Origin: Zygnema cylindricum
Taxonomy: Eukaryota > Streptophyta > Zygnematophyceae > Zygnematales > Zygnemataceae
Assembly (NCBI GenBank): GCA_037447655.1
Contig: JBBHKE010002967.1
Span: 132,061-156,294 of the forward strand
Direction: 5' to 3'
Length of the DNA stretch: 24,234 bases
Shown: positions 1 to 9,580 of the stretch, piece by piece
Numbering within the stretch: position 1 is the stretch's first letter
How the letters are laid out: the number at the start of each line of letters is the position of its first letter
Program-made: the position numbers and the translations under genes
Notes under the pieces: model-generated
Seen by the model: the letters and a program-made list of their open reading frames with translations, nothing else
Told to the model about the DNA's origin: nothing
The model's database searches: none

Positions 1-852
1 AGATAAGAGAAAAAGAAAAGAGAATACGGAAACAAGAAGAGATAAAAAGGAAGAGAAGGAAATTACCTTGTAATCTTTTAACATTTTTAAGGTCGCATTA
101 AGGTTAGACATTATCCGAGGAGGTTCATTGGTCTGTCCAGTCCGCACAACAAACAAATAGATAAGAAAAACATAACTATTGTATTTTGTAACACTTTTCT
201 GCATTAAATCGCTGATCCTTTTCACTGCAGCAATAAAAAAAAGCGAAAGAAAGAACAAAAAAGAAAAGAAATAAAGGGAAAAATGTGTTTCCGAACCTTT
301 ACGGTCAGAATAGGCTCTTTTCCTGACCTGCTTGTGTGACGCAGCAGCATTGGTATAACCGTTTAAACTTGACACGGAAGTCTTATTCTTGACAGCATTG
401 TTTCCTTTTACATTCACACTATTTCCGGTGTTGGATTTAACTGCTCCATTAGTGTTTGAATGCGGAGATTTGGATGACACATTCTTACTCCCATTTTCAT
501 TGGAAGCTCCATTTTTTGAGCTTTTAGGTTTGACAGCTGAATGAGAACTACCACCATTGCTATTTTTACCAGTCCCAGGGACTAATTGTACGCCTTTTAA
601 AACCGAAAATGGTGTAGATGATGAACTTTGTCCAGTACGAGTAGTAGTGTCACTTTTCCCTTTGCCTGCTGAAACCACTTTTAAATCGTGACGTTTTTCT
701 AAAAAGAGTGACATTTTCCTTGAACCTTTTCCGACTCCGATTAGATTACCGTGAGGTTCTAAACCACAAAGATAGCCACATTTGTTTTTCTTCAAAGCCC
801 TAATGTCAGTCCCATCCTTCAAGAGAAAAAGGCGACGTGGCACAACGTCCAT
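1..852 (-). CDS. Unrecognised protein, N-terminal part (runs off left edge)
   Basis: The reading frame on the minus strand stays open from an ATG at 852-850 to the left edge of the window. An in-frame TAA lies 11 codons upstream of this ATG, so it is the first usable start. Exon 1 (852-303, 183 codons plus one base) begins MDVVPRRLFLLKDG and has a basic, Lys/Gly-rich first ~65 residues. A long low-complexity Ser/Asn/Gly/Lys region follows, probably disordered, ending near RKRAYSD. A probable 78-nt intron (302-225) has donor GTAAAG and a T-rich tract ending in GCAG. Exon 2 runs 224 to about 67, where a donor (GTAATT) follows ...LKMLKDYK. A second small intron inside exon 2 is possible, because a T-rich stretch there ends in GGACAG; both versions stay in frame. 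I do not recognise the family. The composition suggests a nuclear or nucleic-acid-associated protein, but that is a guess. Confidence 0.5.
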   Translation of the reverse strand, partial: MDVVPRRLFLLKDGTDIRALKKNKCGYLCGLEPHGNLIGVGKGSRKMSLFLEKRHDLKVVSAGKGKSDTTTRTGQSSSSTPFSVLKGVQLVPGTGKNSNGGSSHSAVKPKSSKNGASNENGSKNVSSKSPHSNTNGAVKSNTGNSVNVKGNNAVKNKTSVSSLNGYTNAAASHKQVRKRAYSDRKGSETHFSLYFFSFLFFLSLFFIAAVKRISDLMQKSVTKYNSYVFLIYLFVVRTGQTNEPPRIMSNLNATLKMLKDYKVISFSSFLSLLVSVFSFLFLLS

Positions 853-2003
853 GTGCCCTGTTTCTATGCCTCCGGTTTCAGTTTAATGACTGTTACAGTT
901 CAATAACTGTTACAGTCGTAAGTTTAGGCACAGATATGCTCCACTTTTTCAAGTTAAACAAACAGTTCAGGTTGTTAAATTTGATCAGATCGGTTCAGTT
1001 GCATGCGGTTCAGTAAAAGTCAAACTCCAATTTTCTCTCCCTTCTCCACGGGAAAAATAAACTAGAGAAAAATGTACAAATTTAACCTAGTTGTACGAAG
1101 TACTAAAAGAACGGTATATCATTTGGTGTATCTAAGAGAATACTTTCTATACTTCTATTTCCTTCTTCCTTATGAGCTTCCTTCGGAGGTACGGTGGGAG
1201 AAGTTTGAACTTTGAGCTTTGAAGCCTTCACATTATTTCGAGTGCGGGAATATATAACCAGAAATCATAAACTAGTGTCGATAAAACCGTTTATTAAGTG
1301 GTTTCTAACGAGCCACGTACAAGTCAATACTAAATCCGTTACAACGCCAGTTATAAATGATTAAATACAATTTAAGGAGTGCCGTACAGTGCAGATCTGT
1401 CTGCACGACGTGACAAATAACACGTCGCTTTCATGCTAGGATTTTGACACGTGGCTATAGGAGCGTGGTTGAAATGCCAAATTTGAGGGGCACACGTGGT
1501 AGAACATGCGGCTCCAAATGGGCAGCATCGAATCTGTAAGTGTAGAGCCTCATGTAACTTTCGTACAATTGCACCGACTGGCTCCATGTGACAAACAGCC
1601 TGAGTCGTGCTTCTTTCAGTTTCAATTTTGAACTTTTAAGCCAAAAACAGAAAGAGTGAATCGACGGTTCCAGTTGACTCCTACTCTAGAGATTCGAGAT
1701 GCATGACCCCTACAGGATTATTCATAATTTTGGCCGAACGGTCATTGTGGGTCGGGTCGCCAGTAAGTCGCTTTCGCAAGTGGAAGGGAAGGCTTGGAAT
1801 GGGAGAAACACAGCGTCCCAGGGCAAAACAAACAGATCTAAACCGTTCCCTCCAACGATCGACAATGGCATGTATTTGGTTCAGCGCCAGATACAAGCCG
1901 GCGACTTGGATCATCATCTTCTATTTGTAGATAACTACGGCATATATCGGTTGGATGGTACGTCTCTCCGATATTGCTTCACAAGGCAAAAAATCTGTTA
2001 ACA
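853..2003. other. Intergenic stretch upstream of the left gene
   Basis: This should hold the promoter and 5' UTR of the minus-strand gene starting at 852. I see no clear TATA box or second gene. A small direct repeat (AAT[G/A]ACTGTTACAGT) lies at about 886-917. An open frame of about 100 codons at 1699-2001 (plus) has a donor-like GTACGT near 1960, but shows no recognisable domain. I do not call it a gene. Confidence 0.4.
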
Positions 2004-2011
2004 CCTAGAGC
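2004..2011. repeat. 8-bp target-site duplication of hAT copy 1 (left)
   Basis: CCTAGAGC, repeated exactly at 4450-4457 on the other side of the element. Confidence 0.9.
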
Positions 2012-2409
2012 CAGAGGTCGCAAATGGTCAACCGAAACCGTGACCGACCGTTAACCGACCGCCCGCGCCGGATCCGGAACGGATTCGGTTGCCAAATTTT
2101 GGGGGTCGGGCGGTTACGGTCGGTTGATTCACCAGGAAAAAAAAACGGTCGGTTACGGTCGGTCAACCAAAAAATGAAATTTTTTTACTGTCCCTATAAT
2201 CCAACATTCTTGTACTTTGTACTCTTTGGCATCGTGGAAGTACGTGACATCATGATTAGCGTCGCAAATCTGACACGGTACTGTAGTAAGCTATTTATTT
2301 CGCAAATCAAAGGGAACGCGACAAAGCGTCGCAAATCTGACACGGAAGTACACTATTCATTTCGAAAATCTTAGGCAACGCGACAAAGCGTCGCAAATCT
2401 GACACAGTA

Positions 2410-2948
2410 CACCGCGCATCGTTATTAGTGTCAACGACACTATTTTGGGTTCTTAAAATTTTGATTTTTTTCCTCAAATAGGATACATGATTTTAAATTT
2501 TCCTTGACGATAATTAAGGTACCGTACAAAATAGCGTAAAGGACGAATTACAATAATATCTAAATAGTGTGGTGTACGGTCGATGTTAGACCGTACATAG
2601 ATGTACCTTTTCAAGTGAAAATTTTACAAAAAATGAGTTAAATCAGACGCGCACGCATAGGATCGTGCGCTAAAAAAACGGGATTGTTCTGACACGTAAA
2701 TTAATCTTACATGTACGGATATTTAAATTTCACGACGGCGTACGATTTTTAATATTTTGTACGGATACATATATTAATGTATATAATTGTACAACGAATA
2801 TTCCATTTTTGCTGTTCCCAAATTAGCATAAACGCCGAAATTAGAATACACCTTTTTAAAAAAAAATAAAAAAATCTTAATTAGCGTCAATGACGGTATA
2901 TTTACTTCCACACTATTTAAAATTTGACACTAATAACGATGCGCGGTG
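2410..2948. mobile_element. TA-flanked MITE, subfamily A, copy A1 (539 bp)
   Basis: It begins CACCGCGCATCGTTATTAG and ends with the inverted form, with TA on each side (2408-2409, 2949-2950). The terminal inverted repeat is about 25 bp. It is inserted in tandem unit 3 of the hAT element, after GACACAG; the uninterrupted sequence survives in hAT copy 2 (GACACGGTAGTAACA, near 19807). Inside are the family block AATAGTGTGGTGTACG (about 2564-2578) and a GCGCACGCATAGGATCGTGC block. No coding capacity is visible. A TA duplication fits the Tc1/mariner-Stowaway type, but that assignment rests only on the duplication. Confidence 0.82.
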
Positions 2949-2958
2949 TAGTACACTA

Positions 2959-3573
2959 CACCGCGAATCGTAATTAGAGTAAATTAGTCTAATTCGGTCG
3001 CTCGAAATTTCGACTCTATTGCATCAAATAGAGTAAATGATTCTGATTTTTTCATTATTATAATTTAGGTAAGTTTAATTAGCGTAACAAAATTGTAATA
3101 TAGGTTCGTTTTAAATAGTGTGGAGTACGAACGACGTTCGACCGTGCAAATTTGTACTTTTTTAAGTAGAAAGGTACAAATGATGATTTAATACAATCGC
3201 GCTCGCACGTGAAATCGCACTAAACGAAAAATTAATCATATTGAAAAAAAGCCGTTCGCATAACTCTCGTCCGTCGACAGCATCGTGGTCAGTGTGAACA
3301 TCAGCTGACATTCAGCGCGACAAATAATACTAACGTCATAATGACGTCAAAACTATACGGACAGACAGATTCTGTACATCTACGTAATTTAGTGTTCATA
3401 ATTTAAGCGCGGAAATTTATTGCCGACATAACCCAATATAGAGTACTTAAATAAATTAGAGTAAACTTCCTCTGTGAAAAAGTTATATCACATAAATTAG
3501 AGTTCATTACTCTATTTTTTTACTTATTTTTTTTACTCTAATATTTTCATTACTGTAATTACGATTCGCGGTG
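2959..3573. mobile_element. TA-flanked MITE, subfamily B (615 bp)
   Basis: Ends are CACCGCGAATCGTAATTAG and its inverse, with TA at 2957-2958 and 3574-3575. It splits the hAT tandem unit exactly at the TA of CACTATTCATTT, which is intact in unit 2 (about 2350-2361), so the empty site is in the same window. It shares with A1 the block AATAGTGTGG[A]GTACG (about 3114-3129) and a GCGCTCGCACG...ATCGCAC block, but is otherwise diverged. It has no open frame of note. Confidence 0.8.
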
Positions 3574-3629
3574 TATTCATTTGGCAAATCTTAGGGAACG
3601 CGACAAATCGTCGCAAATCTGACACGGTA

Positions 3630-4165
3630 CACCGCGCATCGTTATTAGTGTCGAAGTTTAAATAGTGTGGAAGTAAATATACCGTCATTGACGCTAATTA
3701 AGATTTTTTTTTTTTTTTTAAAAGTGTATTCTAATTTCGGCGTTAATGCTAATTTGGGAACAGCAAAAATGGAATATTCGTTGTACAATTATATACATTA
3801 ATATATGTATCCGTACAAAATATTAAAAATCGTACGCCGTCGTGAAATTTAAATATCCGTACATGTAAGATTAATTTACGTGTCAGAACAATCCCGTTTT
3901 TTTAGCGCACGATCCTATGCGTGCGCGTCTGATTTAACTCATTTTTTGTAAAATTTTCACTTGAAAAGGTACATCTATGTACGGTCTAACATCGACCGTA
4001 CACCACACTATTTATATATTATTGTAATTCGTCCTTTACGCTATTTTGTACGGTACCTTAATTATCGTCAAGGAAAATTTAAAATCATGTATCCTATTTG
4101 AGGAAAAAAATCAAAATTTTAAGAACCCAAAATAGTGTCGTTGACACTAATAACGATGCGCGGTG
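3630..4165. mobile_element. TA-flanked MITE, subfamily A, copy A2 (536 bp, inverted relative to A1)
   Basis: This is the near-identical reverse complement of A1; I count about six substitutions and small indels by eye. It is flanked by TA at 3628-3629 and 4166-4167. Its insertion point in tandem unit 4 (GACACGG-TA) is the same as that of A1 in unit 3. Together A1 and A2 form a ~540-bp-arm inverted repeat with a 681-bp spacer holding element B. Confidence 0.82.
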
Positions 4166-4536
4166 TAGTAACACTATTCATTTCGCAAATCTTAGGGAAC
4201 GCGACAAATCGTAATTATTGGCTTATTACGTCGTACATTGATTAATTTTGTACTTTTTCGGTTACGGGCGGGCACAGTTAGTCGCTAAAAATCAAGATTC
4301 GGTTAATATCTTTTTTCGTAAACGACGGTCGGTTAACGGTTAACAATTTTGGAGCGTGACAAAACTCGGTCGGGCGTCAGTTACTCAAATTTTGAAAAAA
4401 AAAAACGGTCGGTTTCGGGTATGATAATTCCTGACTTTTGCGACCTCTGCCTAGAGCAGGTTATACCCGCTGTAACGGCCAACTCTAAACAATTAGTGTT
4501 GTGTATCGAAGGCCCCTTGCCGATATTCAATATGTT

Positions 4537-4668
4537 CCTAGTTTTTAGTACCCTATAATCGATATATCGCCAAGATATATCATGAAACTTAATATAGCAA
4601 TATTTTAGACGATATACTGTCCGATAATTCAATATATTTTTATCGCGATATATCGAAGTGACACTAGG
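4537..4668. repeat. Short AT-rich inverted-repeat unit with CGATATATCG near both ends
   Basis: The left side reads CCTAGT...TCGATATATCG and the right side CGATATATCGA...ACTAGG, forming an imperfect ~130-bp inverted repeat. It may be a small MITE. I could not settle a target duplication. Confidence 0.4.
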
Positions 4669-4735
4669 TCAAAAAAAAAAAATCCTCCCCCTCTGCGTGG
4701 GCGCGCTCAATGGGAGGGGGGGTGGGAAATATATT

Positions 4736-4783
4736 CCGTACAATTTACCGTACAATTTACCGTACAATTTAACGTGCAATTTA
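4736..4783. repeat. 12-bp tandem repeat, four units
   Basis: Three exact copies of CCGTACAATTTA are followed by a variant, ACGTGCAATTTA. Confidence 0.85.
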
Positions 4784-4824
4784 ACGTGATATTTTCGGTA
4801 TGATTTACTATACTAAATCTGTAC

Positions 4825-4829
4825 GGACC
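4825..4829. repeat. 5-bp target-site duplication of the retrotransposon (left)
   Basis: GGACC, repeated at 12618-12622 directly outside the other LTR. Confidence 0.9.
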
Positions 4830-5798
4830 TGTAACAGGATCTCCTACCTCTCATAAAATCCCATTACTACAAACATTCCTAACCACACATTCCACACATT
4901 GGAAAATACACATCCACATTGGACAACACTCACATAAGGATCAACTTTAAATTAGAAGAAGCTTTTGTCCACATAACATTAGCTTGGTCTCTTGCCCTCG
5001 TGGCTCAACCCTTCTTATTAAAGTGTTTTCCACTACCCTCCACTCTTAATAATTCTATCTCTTAACTACTAAAACACTATTTAGTTAGTAAGAGATTTCA
5101 ATGCAAAATGCCTTTCTTCCAATTTGGTATTAATCGCTCAGGACCAAGATCAGCCGGAATTTCCACAAACTTTTCCAAAAGAAAAAGATGTCTACTCTCC
5201 TCTTACACTTCACTATTTATCCCTCATCGCCCTGGACTCGCCAGGCCAGAGTCAACGCTCCGTTTTAACAGGCTTTTACCTGGGCCAATCATTGATCAAC
5301 AAAGACTCAGACTGACCAATGCAAAAACGTGCGAAATCTTTTACTAACTACTTAGCACTTTACTAACCAATCAAACGTTACGTTTCACTACGTAACATTT
5401 ACGTGCAAAAGTGCGCGCCAAACAAAACGCGACTTCGCACGATCGTGCGTAACAAATTTCGCACGCGAAACTTCCTACGAAATTCCTTTAAGTAAAAGTG
5501 ACGTTTCGTACTAAAATTTGTACGAAACGAACCACCGTGCATACTAAACGTTTCGTTAGAACTTTATAAAACGTACACGCGTAATTTCGGTACTAATTTG
5601 ACCCTTAACCCGTTTCAATGATACCCACTTGTTATTTAGACCCCACGCTGTCACCTAAATGCACCCATCGCTATAACTTTTAAAATATAACTCCAAATAG
5701 CGTGATTCTTTTGCGGACGTCTACCGAATTTAGTACTCTATAATCATAACACCTAAATACCCCTTTATAAACAAGTTCGATCCGCTATTGCCATCACA
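4830..5798 (-). repeat. 3' LTR of the gypsy element (969 bp)
   Basis: Ends are TGTAACAGG... and ...CATCACA in plus orientation. It aligns without gaps to the other LTR, with about 21 substitutions. Fourteen of these lie in the first ~135 bp (U5 side) and three in the last 8 bp; only about four are in the ~825 bp between. Confidence 0.93.
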
Positions 5799-5811
5799 TC
5801 ATCCCCTCCTT
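5799..5811 (-). promoter_or_regulatory. Polypurine tract (plus-strand DNA primer)
   Basis: On the minus strand AAGGAGGGGATGA directly precedes the 3' LTR, where reverse transcription needs an RNase H-resistant purine primer. Confidence 0.8.
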
Positions 5812-5846
5812 ATTTTTAACTGACCTCAGTTAAACACATTTAATTC

Positions 5847-8800
5847 TCAAGACGGGACTTCTATATTATTATCCCTCCAATACCTCTGTAAAAACTCAGA
5901 ATTTTTATCCTCTAAAGTCAACTCATCCTCAGGCCTTCCTAGATAATGCACTTGCCATAATATAGTATCACCAACTTTAAACCGTTGACCAACCCAATCT
6001 ATTACCCATCTGTGGACTTCAGGTTCTATAATTATTGAGGGATCCAATTCCAGTTCTCTTTTTGTTGGTCGAAGATTCGCTGGTTTCAGTTGGCTGATGT
6101 GTATCACTGGATGAATTTTTGTTGAAGGCGGAAAGTCCAATTTGGCAGCTACTAACGATATCATCTCGATAACAGTAAATGGTCCAATGTACTTAGGGGC
6201 AAATTTCCCCGTAGGATCCGATTGTCCCTCAATCTTGCACCTGTAATGAGTTGTAGAAAGCCAAACCTTGTCACTTGTGCGTAACACCCAATCACCCCGT
6301 TTGCGATTATCATTTAATTCTTGCCTCCTTTGTGCCTCCACTAATGAATCCCGGACAGTTTTCCAAATTGTTTGAACGTATTCCCAAAACTCTGTTCCTG
6401 AACCCCTATTCTCTTGAGTGACCCCTGTTATTAAGTCCAATGCTTCTCTAGGTTGGTATCCGTATGCAACTTTAAATGGCGAGAATCCTGTACTAGCATG
6501 TTTACATGAATTGTATGCAAATTCCATTAATGGCAGTTTAGATTCCCATGTGTTCTGAACTCCACTGCAAACAGTCCTAAGCATTTCCTCTAGTGTACGG
6601 TTCATCCTTTTTGTCTATCCATCTGTCTGAGGATGATAAGCGGTACTCATTTTCAATTCAGTGCCTAAATTTTGCTGCAATTCTTTCCAAAATGCAGATG
6701 TAAATTTAGAATCCCTATCACCGACTATAGAGAGGGGAACTCCATGATGTCTGACCACGTTGTCAAAATATAACTTTGCAATATCTACAACTGAATGAGT
6801 AGTTTTGCAAGGGATAAACATTGCCATTTTACTGAACCTATCGACTACGACCATGATACTGTCATTTCTTCTAGATCTAGCTGGTAACCTGACAATAAAA
6901 TCCATACTGACAGATTCCCATGGTCTTTCGGGGAAATCTAAAGGTTTTAAGAGACCTCTAGGTTTTTGGTTACTAGGTTTACTCTGTTGGCAAGGGACAC
7001 AACTTTCCACGTGTTTCGACACCTCCTTTGCCATCCCTGGCCAAAACAATCTACTCTGCAACCGACTAAGAGTTTTATCTCGACCAAGATGTCCTAAATG
7101 CTTATGGGCTTCCTCTAAAAGTTGTTTTCTCAAGTCTCCCATTTCAGGAATGCATAACCTATCCCCTGTTCGCAAATACAGTAAACCATATTCTATTCTA
7201 AAGTTTTTGACATGCCTCTCATTCAGTGGGTCAGAATTCCCTCCCGAAATATTCTTGCAAATCACAACAAAAAAAGAATCTTTATCATAACCATATTTAA
7301 CTGTATCTAAAAACAATTCATCTTGAACCATAACACTTATTTCAAAACATCTACTTAATGGATCTGCGACTACATTTGTTTTCCCAGGAATATGTTTGAC
7401 ATTAAATTTGAAATATGCTAATTTTTGCATCCACCTAACCTGTCTGCCAGTCATAATCTGCGCATCACTTAATCTCTGCAAATAAGAGAGTGCTTTATTA
7501 TCACAGTGAACTGTAAATTCTTTATTATGCAAATAACAACGCCATTTCACCAATGCATGTACAATTGCAAGTAATTTCTTTTCCTGTGCTGTATAGTTCT
7601 TTTCAGCATCATTAAATTTTCTGGACTCAAAAGCAATAGGATGAAAGTGTTTACCAACTTTTTGACTTATGACTGCACCTAAACCTTTATCATATGCATC
7701 TGTAGTGATCAGAACTTCAAATTCTCCAGCAGGGTCAGGATACACCAGTGTAGGGGCAGAGGTCAACTTCCCTTTTAGTTCCTTGAATGCTCTCTCTTGA
7801 TCAGCTCCCCACACAAACGTCTCCTTTTCCCGAAGTAAATCCGTCAAAGGTGCGGCGATCATACTGAAGTTCTTTATAAATTTCTTGTAGTAAGTGGCCA
7901 ATCCCAAAAATGATCTAACTTCCGTGACATTAGTAGGTTGCTTCCAATTTTGGATTGCAGTGATTTTGGATGGATCTGTTTTAACACCTTCCCCACTAAC
8001 TATATGTCCCAAAAATAATTGTTCACTTTTAACAAAGCTGGATTTTGACAATTTTCCGTATAATTTTCTTTCTTTTAACCTTTCTAACCCTTTTCTTAAA
8101 TGAATTACATGTTGTTCTCTAGATTCACTGTAAATTAGAATATCATCAATAAACACCTGAACAAACTCATCTATGTAATCTGAAAAAGTTTGGTTCATTA
8201 ATCTTTGGTAAGTAGGCGGTGCATTCGTTAAGCCGAATGGCATCACTATCCATTCAAAATGACCCACCCTAGTTCTGAAAGCAGTTTTATCAACATCCTC
8301 AATTGTAATTGGCACCTGATTAAAGCCACTACGCAGGTCAATCAACGAAAATACTTTAGCACCTTTTAAACGATCTATCAAATCAGAAATTAAAGGTAAC
8401 GGATACTTATCCTTCACCGTAATCTTGTTTAGACTACGATAATCGACAGACATTCTCAACGTTCCGTCCTTCTTTTTGACGAAAAGAACTGGTGCTCCGT
8501 ACGGTGATTTGCTGGGTTGAATATGTCGTTTCTCTAGGAGTTCTTTGATCTGTTTCTTTAACTCCTCCTGCTCAAATAAACTGTGTTTATAAATTCCTGT
8601 GACAAGAGGATTACATCCAGGTTCAAGGTTAATAACATGTTCTACATCTCGGGAAGGTGGCCTTCCCGAGGGTAAATCACTTGGGAAAACATCTTGAAAT
8701 TCAAAAATCAAATCATTAACAACAACACCAGATGTATTAATGTCAGTTACAAAATCAGATTTTAGTTTTTCGAAAGTTTTAGTGGTGTCAGATTTAGGGA

Positions 8801-9497
8801 TGACATCAATGTTAGTGTTTTCTCCCCCTCTTTCATCAGTAACTGCGTCAGTTACTAATAACAAGAAAGCATGATTCGTTTTATCTTTTAAGTGTTTTTT
8901 AAATTGTTTAGCAGATATCAAACCTTCTACTCCCAATCTGGTTATGTTATTTATATGATTCCTATGCAATTTCTTAGAAGATAATGCTTGCAAAACCTTC
9001 CAACCGTTTTCAGACTTCACTTTTAAGGTGTTCATTTCCCAATTAATTTGAGGATTATGTTCTGTTAACCAAGGCTTTCCCAGAATTAGTTCCTCACTTC
9101 CCAAATTCATTATTTCACACACAACTTTCATTTTATGACCTTGGATATCAACTTCTATCGTGTCAGTTTGTAAGTCTAATGTGGACTTATTACCATTTGC
9201 CACTTGAACATGTAAAGGCTTTTCCCTTATGACCGTAGGAATTTTATTTTCCTCTACAAACTTATGTGAAATAAAATTATGTGTGGCACCTGAATCAACC
9301 ATTACTTTCAACGGTTTTCCTTCCACTAATGACTCGAATCTAATCAGACTGTGTCTGGTGTCATCATTACTTAACTGTCCTAACATAGGTTTGTTGTTGA
9401 GAATTTCATCAGAAGGATTCTTTAAACTATGCAGTGTAGTGAGAATCATAATAAATTCAGCTATCCTAACTTTTCCATTCATTAATTTGCCCTCCAA
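5847..9497 (-). pseudogene. pol: Gypsy pol: protease, reverse transcriptase, RNase H, integrase, chromodomain-like tail (one in-frame stop)
   Basis: About 1,216 codons in one frame. Counting from 9497: protease DSG at 68-70; reverse transcriptase about 318-500 with catalytic Asp387 (SLID) and FIDD 449-452; RNase H about 590-710 with TTDA Asp600, Glu639 and Asp666; integrase zinc site His798/His803/Cys833/Cys836; catalytic core Asp866 and Asp927. Codon 961 is a TAG (6615-6617), where relatives have Gln. Residue 963 is Lys, exactly where the D-X35-E motif needs Glu. The frame then continues to 5847 through the rest of integrase. It ends in a segment with WQVHYLGRPEDELTLED that resembles a chromodomain. 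Codon 1 is TTG. The frame is open some 25 codons further upstream, so the true start is probably by frameshift or readthrough from gag. RT and RNase H look intact; integrase is dead. Confidence 0.93.
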
Positions 9498-9580
9498 AGT
9501 TAACTCTTTAACTTCTGGATCCGGTTGACTAAACTGAGGACTTTCAGTTAGTCCTTTCCGTTTCCCACCTCCTGGGCTTC

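Larger units (their letters stand above)
2259..4212. repeat. Interrupted ~62-67 bp tandem repeat inside hAT copy 1 (four units)
   Basis: The unit begins GCGTCGCAAATCTGACACGG and ends GGGAACGCGACAAA. Units start at 2259, 2326 and 2388, with a fourth near 3609. Unit 3 is split by A1 and then by B; unit 4 is split by A2. The sister copy at 19537-20097 has a single unit (about 19796-19861), so the array expanded in this copy or contracted in the other. Confidence 0.8.
2012..4449. mobile_element. Non-autonomous hAT-type element, copy 1 (2.4 kb, with nested insertions)
   Basis: The left end starts CAGAGGTCGCAAAT and the right end is the inverted CAGAGGTCGCAAAAGT. Both are flanked by the same 8 bp, CCTAGAGC (2004-2011 and 4450-4457). 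An 8-bp target duplication with CAGRG-type termini is the hallmark of the hAT superfamily. Both subterminal regions are packed with CGGTCGGTTA / TAACCGACCG motifs, as expected for transposase-binding repeats. No transposase frame is present, so it would have to be mobilised in trans. Subtracting the three nested elements (A1, B, A2, each with one TA) leaves about 742 bp. That matches the 561-bp sister copy at 19537-20097 plus three extra internal tandem units. Confidence 0.88.
4458..4829. other. Repeat-rich spacer between the hAT element and the retrotransposon
   Basis: No gene is visible. It holds a short AT-rich inverted-repeat unit (4537-4668), a GC-rich stretch near 4683-4725, a 12-bp tandem repeat (4736-4783) and the left half of a dispersed repeat (E) that is also present near 18690-18828. 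Confidence 0.5.
4690..4829. repeat. Dispersed repeat E, copy 1, left part (split by the retrotransposon)
   Basis: The order here is a GC-rich block, ATTCCGTAC..., then TTTACTATACTAAAT.TGTACGGA. It continues on the far side of the retrotransposon as CAAACCTCCTACCAAACATATCG (12622-12662). The same order is found uninterrupted at about 18690-18828. Ends of the repeat were not resolved. Confidence 0.55.

Noticed and set aside
1699-2001. 100-codon open frame with a donor-like end
   Set aside because: No domain, overlapping frames on both strands of similar length, and it ends at the hAT insertion. Not enough to call a gene.
2259-4212. Spaced repeats that might suggest a CRISPR-like array
   Set aside because: The units are contiguous tandem copies split by transposons, in a eukaryotic context, with no short regular spacers.
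5108-5347. 79-codon frame present in both LTRs (also 11927-12166)
   Set aside because: It is duplicated only because the LTRs are; no coding signal.
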